DNA from: UBA11373 sp046714175
Lineage (GTDB): Bacteria; Actinomycetota; Acidimicrobiia; Spongiisociales; UBA11373
Reading direction: 5' to 3'
Assembly (NCBI GenBank): GCA_046714175.1
Contig: JBKKBI010000019.1
Coordinates: 1 to 9,311 of the forward strand
DNA length: 9,311 bases
In this document: positions 6,580 through 9,311 of the stretch, piece after piece
Numbering within the stretch: position 1 is the first letter of the stretch
Layout: the number at the start of each line of letters is the position of its first letter
Notes under the pieces: model-generated
What the model was told of the DNA's origin: nothing
Database searches by the model: none
What the model saw: only the letters and a program-made list of their open reading frames with translations
Position numbers and translations under genes: made by a program

Positions 6580-8828
6580 CCGAAGGTACCCGCCACAGGT
6601 AACCAGGTCGACTCGCCGACGTCGAGGGTGGCATCCGCGGTGCCCTGGGTGTTGGTGTGGCGAACGTAGAACCGCCTCTCGGACGGTCGGAACACGGCGG
6701 GGGTGTCGATGTCGTCGATGATGCCCCAGTCTCCGGCGATGAGCCGGTCCCGGGCGATGCCGAAGAAGAACGAAGCGTCGGCGACGCCGAACGTATGGGA
6801 GTTGCGGAAGTACACGAATCCGGTGGACTCGCGATGCAGCCCGATCGTGTCGACGCCGTCACCGTCGAAGTCGCCGACGAACGGCTTGTCGCCAGGCACC
6901 CCGAAGTAGTAGGTGGACTCGGCCGGACCCAGGTTGCCCCCGTTCGCCCCCAAAGAGTTGATGAGGTAAACCCGCCCCTCCGAGGGGCGATAGATCGAGA
7001 CGGTGTCACATCCGTTCCCGTCGAAGTCGCCTGCGATCGGTATGTCCCCCCTGCGGCCGAAGACGAAACCTATGTCTGCGACCCCCTGGTCGTTGCTGTT
7101 ACGCAGGTAGACGAACCCATCGGATTGTCGGTACAGACCGGGGGTGTCGACCCCATCGCAATCCCAGTCGCCCATGAAGGGGCGGTCGCCAGGCACGCCG
7201 TAGTAGAACGAGTAGAACTCGCCCGCCCCGCCCTGCAGGCACCACAGTCCCCGGGCGGGGTCGACCAGCCCGACTGTGTCAACCACCCCGGGAACTCGGA
7301 GGGGACTCGTGACGCAGCCGAGGCTGCCTCCCACATCTACTGGCTCCACCACGTACCACACGCCGGGATCGTGGGTCGACTGACCGCCGCGAACGAGACG
7401 AGTGCCACCACGGGAGTCGACCAGCATCAGGTCACTGTGACCATCTCCGTCCAGGTCCTCGACGAACAATTGCTCGATGCCCTGCAAGGCAGTGGCGACG
7501 GTCGAGGAGACGGCGTAGCTCGACGCTCCGGTGAACATCGTGAGCAGGCCAGCTCCATCGAGAACGAAAAGGTCAGGCACACCATCGACGTCGCGGTCGC
7601 CCAGGTCGAACCTTCCCGCGGGGACGTCGAGGCTGGCGGTCAGTGCTGCGGAGGCGAAGTCAGGCCCGAGCCACACCTCCAAGGTGAGCGGGCTGCCGGG
7701 CAGGAGGCGGAAGATGTCGGTGTCTCCGTCCAGGTCGTAGTCGTCGAAGAGGATGGTGGCGGCCGGGTCGAAGGGCACGGCCGACTGCCGGAGCTCAGAG
7801 GTGAGGATCCCGGACTGGATGAGCGGAAACACCTCAAAGGTGATGGCACCAGCGTCTTCAAGGAGGTACACCAGGTCTGGGCGACCATCCCGGGTGAGGT
7901 CGACTACCTCGACCGGCGCCCCGGGATCGGAAGGCGCCCCCGAGGTCATCGCCAGCACCTGAGGTCGGGCGAACTCGTAGCGGGCGGCGGCCGTGACCAG
8001 GGCCACCCGACCGTCGATCGTTTGGATCCGCACGATGTCGGGGGCGCCGTCGCGGTCGAGGTCGGCGATGCGATGGGGATGCTCGTCCACCGGCAGCAGG
8101 CCGACGGTGAGGGGAAGGGCGGCGGTGAAGTCGGCGGCCGGGACCAAAGGCGGCTGCGGCGGCGGCATCTCGTAACCGGGAGTAAACAGCGGACCCTGCC
8201 AGGCAAAGTGCATGGTGTCTTTCAGGCTCTGCCAGTCGCCTCCCCAGCACCATCCGGCGTCTCGCCACACTTGCACGAACCACTGCGGGATATTGGTGAT
8301 CAAGACGTTGTCGCTGCGATACGGATTGCGGTTCGAGTTGATGTCGATCGCCGCCCCCACGGCGTGGAACGAGAAGTGTCGCTTGGGCGGGATGGTGTAG
8401 GAGGCCCATGACCAGGTGTACGCGTCGTTGATCGTGTAGGTCCGGCCGGCCGCCGCCTCGGCTTCAAGACCGGCCACGACTTGCTCAAAGGCGGGAAGCA
8501 CCCTTTCATGGATGAGGAGGATCTTGGTTCCGGGGTACATCCCCGGGAGCTGCACCTCCACCCGCTGCCCCCATGCCTGGGCGATCGTCCTTCCGTAGAA
8601 GTCTCCCCAAGGACCGTAGATCGGCTCCCACATCTCGAGGAGACCGGGGTCATCGGCGGTGGGGCCACGAGTCCCATCGAGGGCGCCACACCCTGGCGAC
8701 TCATTGAACGACGGCACGTCGGAGGGGGGCGGTGGCGTGCCTGTCTCAACCTGCGCGATCGCAGCGCCTGATGAGGACACCACCGCGGCCGCGACCAGCA
8801 TCGCGATGAGGGATCGTCGCCGGTTCAT
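6576..8828 (-). CDS. Secreted M15-family zinc peptidase (D-alanyl-D-alanine carboxypeptidase-like) with two repeat arrays
   Basis: Likely trims peptidoglycan stem peptides outside the membrane. The 750-aa product from ATG 8828 starts with a Sec signal peptide, MNRRRSLIAMLVAAAVV, with likely cleavage at AIA|Q (about residue 25). The peptidase domain carries SFHAVGAAID, which fits SxHxxGxAxD with zinc ligands H155 and D162. WCWGGDWQSLKDTMHF follows, with H207 as the third ligand, as in VanY/CwlK/Ply500-type enzymes. A proline-rich linker (PPPQPPLVP) then leads to five DxDxDG-type FG-GAP/VCBS-like repeats and a GDWDxDG four-repeat module ending WLPVAGTFG. An in-frame ATG at 8891 exists, but it would place 21 residues before the signal peptide. 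The stop overlaps the GTG of the downstream GT2. Whether it is a carboxypeptidase or an endopeptidase is not decided. Confidence 0.87.
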   Translation of the reverse strand: MNRRRSLIAMLVAAAVVSSSGAAIAQVETGTPPPPSDVPSFNESPGCGALDGTRGPTADDPGLLEMWEPIYGPWGDFYGRTIAQAWGQRVEVQLPGMYPGTKILLIHERVLPAFEQVVAGLEAEAAAGRTYTINDAYTWSWASYTIPPKRHFSFHAVGAAIDINSNRNPYRSDNVLITNIPQWFVQVWRDAGWCWGGDWQSLKDTMHFAWQGPLFTPGYEMPPPQPPLVPAADFTAALPLTVGLLPVDEHPHRIADLDRDGAPDIVRIQTIDGRVALVTAAARYEFARPQVLAMTSGAPSDPGAPVEVVDLTRDGRPDLVYLLEDAGAITFEVFPLIQSGILTSELRQSAVPFDPAATILFDDYDLDGDTDIFRLLPGSPLTLEVWLGPDFASAALTASLDVPAGRFDLGDRDVDGVPDLFVLDGAGLLTMFTGASSYAVSSTVATALQGIEQLFVEDLDGDGHSDLMLVDSRGGTRLVRGGQSTHDPGVWYVVEPVDVGGSLGCVTSPLRVPGVVDTVGLVDPARGLWCLQGGAGEFYSFYYGVPGDRPFMGDWDCDGVDTPGLYRQSDGFVYLRNSNDQGVADIGFVFGRRGDIPIAGDFDGNGCDTVSIYRPSEGRVYLINSLGANGGNLGPAESTYYFGVPGDKPFVGDFDGDGVDTIGLHRESTGFVYFRNSHTFGVADASFFFGIARDRLIAGDWGIIDDIDTPAVFRPSERRFYVRHTNTQGTADATLDVGESTWLPVAGTFG
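6579..7217 (-). repeat. C-terminal GDWDxDG four-repeat module of the M15 protein
   Basis: The module has four ordered, distinguishable units: GDWDCDGVDTPGLYR, GDFDGNGCDTVSIYRPS, GDFDGDGVDTIGLHRES and the degenerate GDWGIIDDIDTPAVFRPS. It closes with STWLPVAGTFG. Linkers follow YLRNSNDQGVAD or YFRNSHTFGVAD and FGxxGDxP. The last two units and the closing segment recur in the partial gene at the right edge. A divergent version ends the SpoIID-type protein at the left edge. The fixed order of units suggests that it is inherited as one module. Confidence 0.85.
7416..8072 (-). repeat. FG-GAP/VCBS-like repeats in the M15 protein
   Basis: Five copies of a D-x-[DT]-x-DG-x-x-D loop each sit within a hydrophobic beta context: ADLDRDGAPDIV, VDLTRDGRPDLV, DDYDLDGDTDIF, GDRDVDGVPDLF and EDLDGDGHSDLM. 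The spacing is about 45-56 residues. The cores match calcium-coordinating loops of FG-GAP/VCBS repeats that fold into beta-propeller blades. The array lies between the peptidase domain and the GDWD module. Five blades plus the following four-repeat module might form one or two propellers; this is inferred. Confidence 0.75.
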
Positions 8829-8931
8829 CTCGGGTGGCGACGCGTGATGGGCACGGCAAGACCATAGGGTCCAGTAAGAATTGGACGGCATCTTTCACCG
8901 GTCACGGCGGGGGCGTCTGCGGGCGAGTGAC
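8829..8931. promoter_or_regulatory. Gap upstream of the M15 gene: candidate -10 box and inverted repeat
   Basis: This 103-bp gap lies between the stop of the right-edge gene and the M15 start. On the minus strand TATGGT (8866-8861) could be a -10 box, giving a leader of about 26 nt. No convincing -35 is seen. Directly upstream is a perfect inverted repeat, GTCCA-8 nt-TGGAC (8869-8886), placed where a regulator could touch the promoter spacer. A second pair, GTCAC (8901-8905) and GTGAC (8927-8931), flanks a GC-rich 21-nt loop just after the stop of the right-edge gene. It has no T tract and is a poor terminator. Read-through from the right-edge gene remains possible. Confidence 0.3.
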
Positions 8932-9311
8932 TCATGGGGCAAAGATGCCGGCGATGGGTAGCCAGGTGGATGATCCCCAGGTGAATTGGCTATCCGCGTT
9001 GCCTTGGGTGTTGGTGTGGCGGAAGTAGAAGGTGGTGGTGGTGGGTCGGAACACTGCCGGGGTGTCGATGTTGTCGATGATGCCCCAGTCTCCGGCTACC
9101 AGCCGGTCGCCGGGGAGTCCGAAGAAGAACGAGTTGTCGGCGATGCCGATGGTGTGGGTGTTACGGAAGTAGACGAATCCTGATGATTCGCGGTGTAGGC
9201 CGATGGTGTCGGTTTGGTCGCCGTTGAAGTCGCCGACGAAGGGTTTGTCGCCGGGGAGTCCGAAGTAGTAGTTGTAGTCGGCGACGAAGTAGCCGCCGTC
9301 GGTTCCCAGGG
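8932..9311 (-). CDS. 3' end of a second GDWDxDG-module protein (start outside the window)
   Basis: Reading the minus strand inward from the right edge gives 125 or so codons without a stop, ending ...STWLPIAGIFAP and TGA (8934-8932). The translated segments include YYFGLPGDKPFVGDFNGDQ, TIGLHRESSGFVYFRN, GLPGDRLVAGDWGIIDNIDT, PAVFRPTTTTFYFRHTNTQ and STWLPIAGIFAP. They align unit for unit with the last two repeats of the M15 protein. No start codon of this gene lies in the window, so its N-terminal domain is unknown; it could be another envelope enzyme. It lies 103 bp upstream of the M15 gene on the same strand and may share its operon. The homology is clear; the function is not. Confidence 0.85.
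   Translation of the reverse strand, partial: LGTDGGYFVADYNYYFGLPGDKPFVGDFNGDQTDTIGLHRESSGFVYFRNTHTIGIADNSFFFGLPGDRLVAGDWGIIDNIDTPAVFRPTTTTFYFRHTNTQGNADSQFTWGSSTWLPIAGIFAP
9073..9096. repeat. Near-identical DNA shared between the two module genes (partner at 6714-6737)
   Basis: The last about 370 bp of the M15 gene (from 6576) and of the right-edge gene (from 8932) are alignable at the nucleotide level in the same orientation. A 24-base block at 6714-6737 recurs exactly at 9073-9096, at an offset of 2359 bp, and a 17-base block at the HTNTQG codons is also exact. This points to duplication or gene conversion of the module. It provides direct-repeat homology that could let the M15 gene be lost by recombination. 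Confidence 0.75.

Noticed and set aside
6657..8411. 584-codon open frame on the + strand opposite the M15 gene
   Set aside because: It is a high-GC shadow: the opposite strand has a signal peptide, zinc-ligand motifs and repeat structure, while this translation has no recognisable domain.
8829..8891. ATG 8891 as the start of the M15 protein
   Set aside because: It would place 21 residues before a clear Sec signal peptide starting at ATG 8828 and would run across the candidate -10 box.

Overview
The window is a high-GC, densely coded chromosomal segment with seven protein genes, two of them cut by the window edges. Candidate -10 boxes of the TAnnnT type, possible leaderless starts and C-terminal modules built on GDWDxDGxDTxGxYR repeats suggest an actinobacterium. 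From memory, these modules are frequent in Acidimicrobiia-like genomes, but the sequence alone does not prove the lineage. I see no rRNA, tRNA, CRISPR array, insertion sequence or integrase.

Left edge (1-1914, + strand): the 3' part of a secreted SpoIID/LytB-type peptidoglycan-glycan-cleaving protein. It ends in a tandem array of 47-49-residue aspartate-rich repeats. The middle (1919-6579) is a surface-glycan assembly block. On the minus strand a multi-spanning O-antigen-ligase/polymerase-like protein (4342-3023) is followed by a rhamnosyltransferase-like GT2 (2965-1919). Divergently transcribed is an ExoA-like GT2 (4404-5405). Convergent with that, and overlapping its 3' end by 56 bp, is a processive-type membrane GT2 with a QxxRW motif (6579-5350).

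Right part (minus strand): a secreted M15-family zinc D,D-peptidase-like protein (8828-6576) carries five FG-GAP/VCBS-like repeats and then a four-repeat GDWDxDG module. Its stop codon overlaps the GTG start of the processive GT2 (GTGA). Upstream of it, at the right edge (9311-8932), is the 3' end of another gene with the same terminal module. It has no start codon inside the window and is easily missed.

The most interesting pattern is that two unrelated peptidoglycan-acting enzymes and a third protein carry related C-terminal repeat modules and lie around a polysaccharide glycosyltransferase/ligase cluster. In the SpoIID and M15 proteins a cysteine pair spaced exactly 50 residues apart is conserved across the first two repeats. 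A working hypothesis is that the module is a surface-retention or glycan-binding domain and that the neighbouring enzymes build or attach the glycan it recognises. This is inference from context only.
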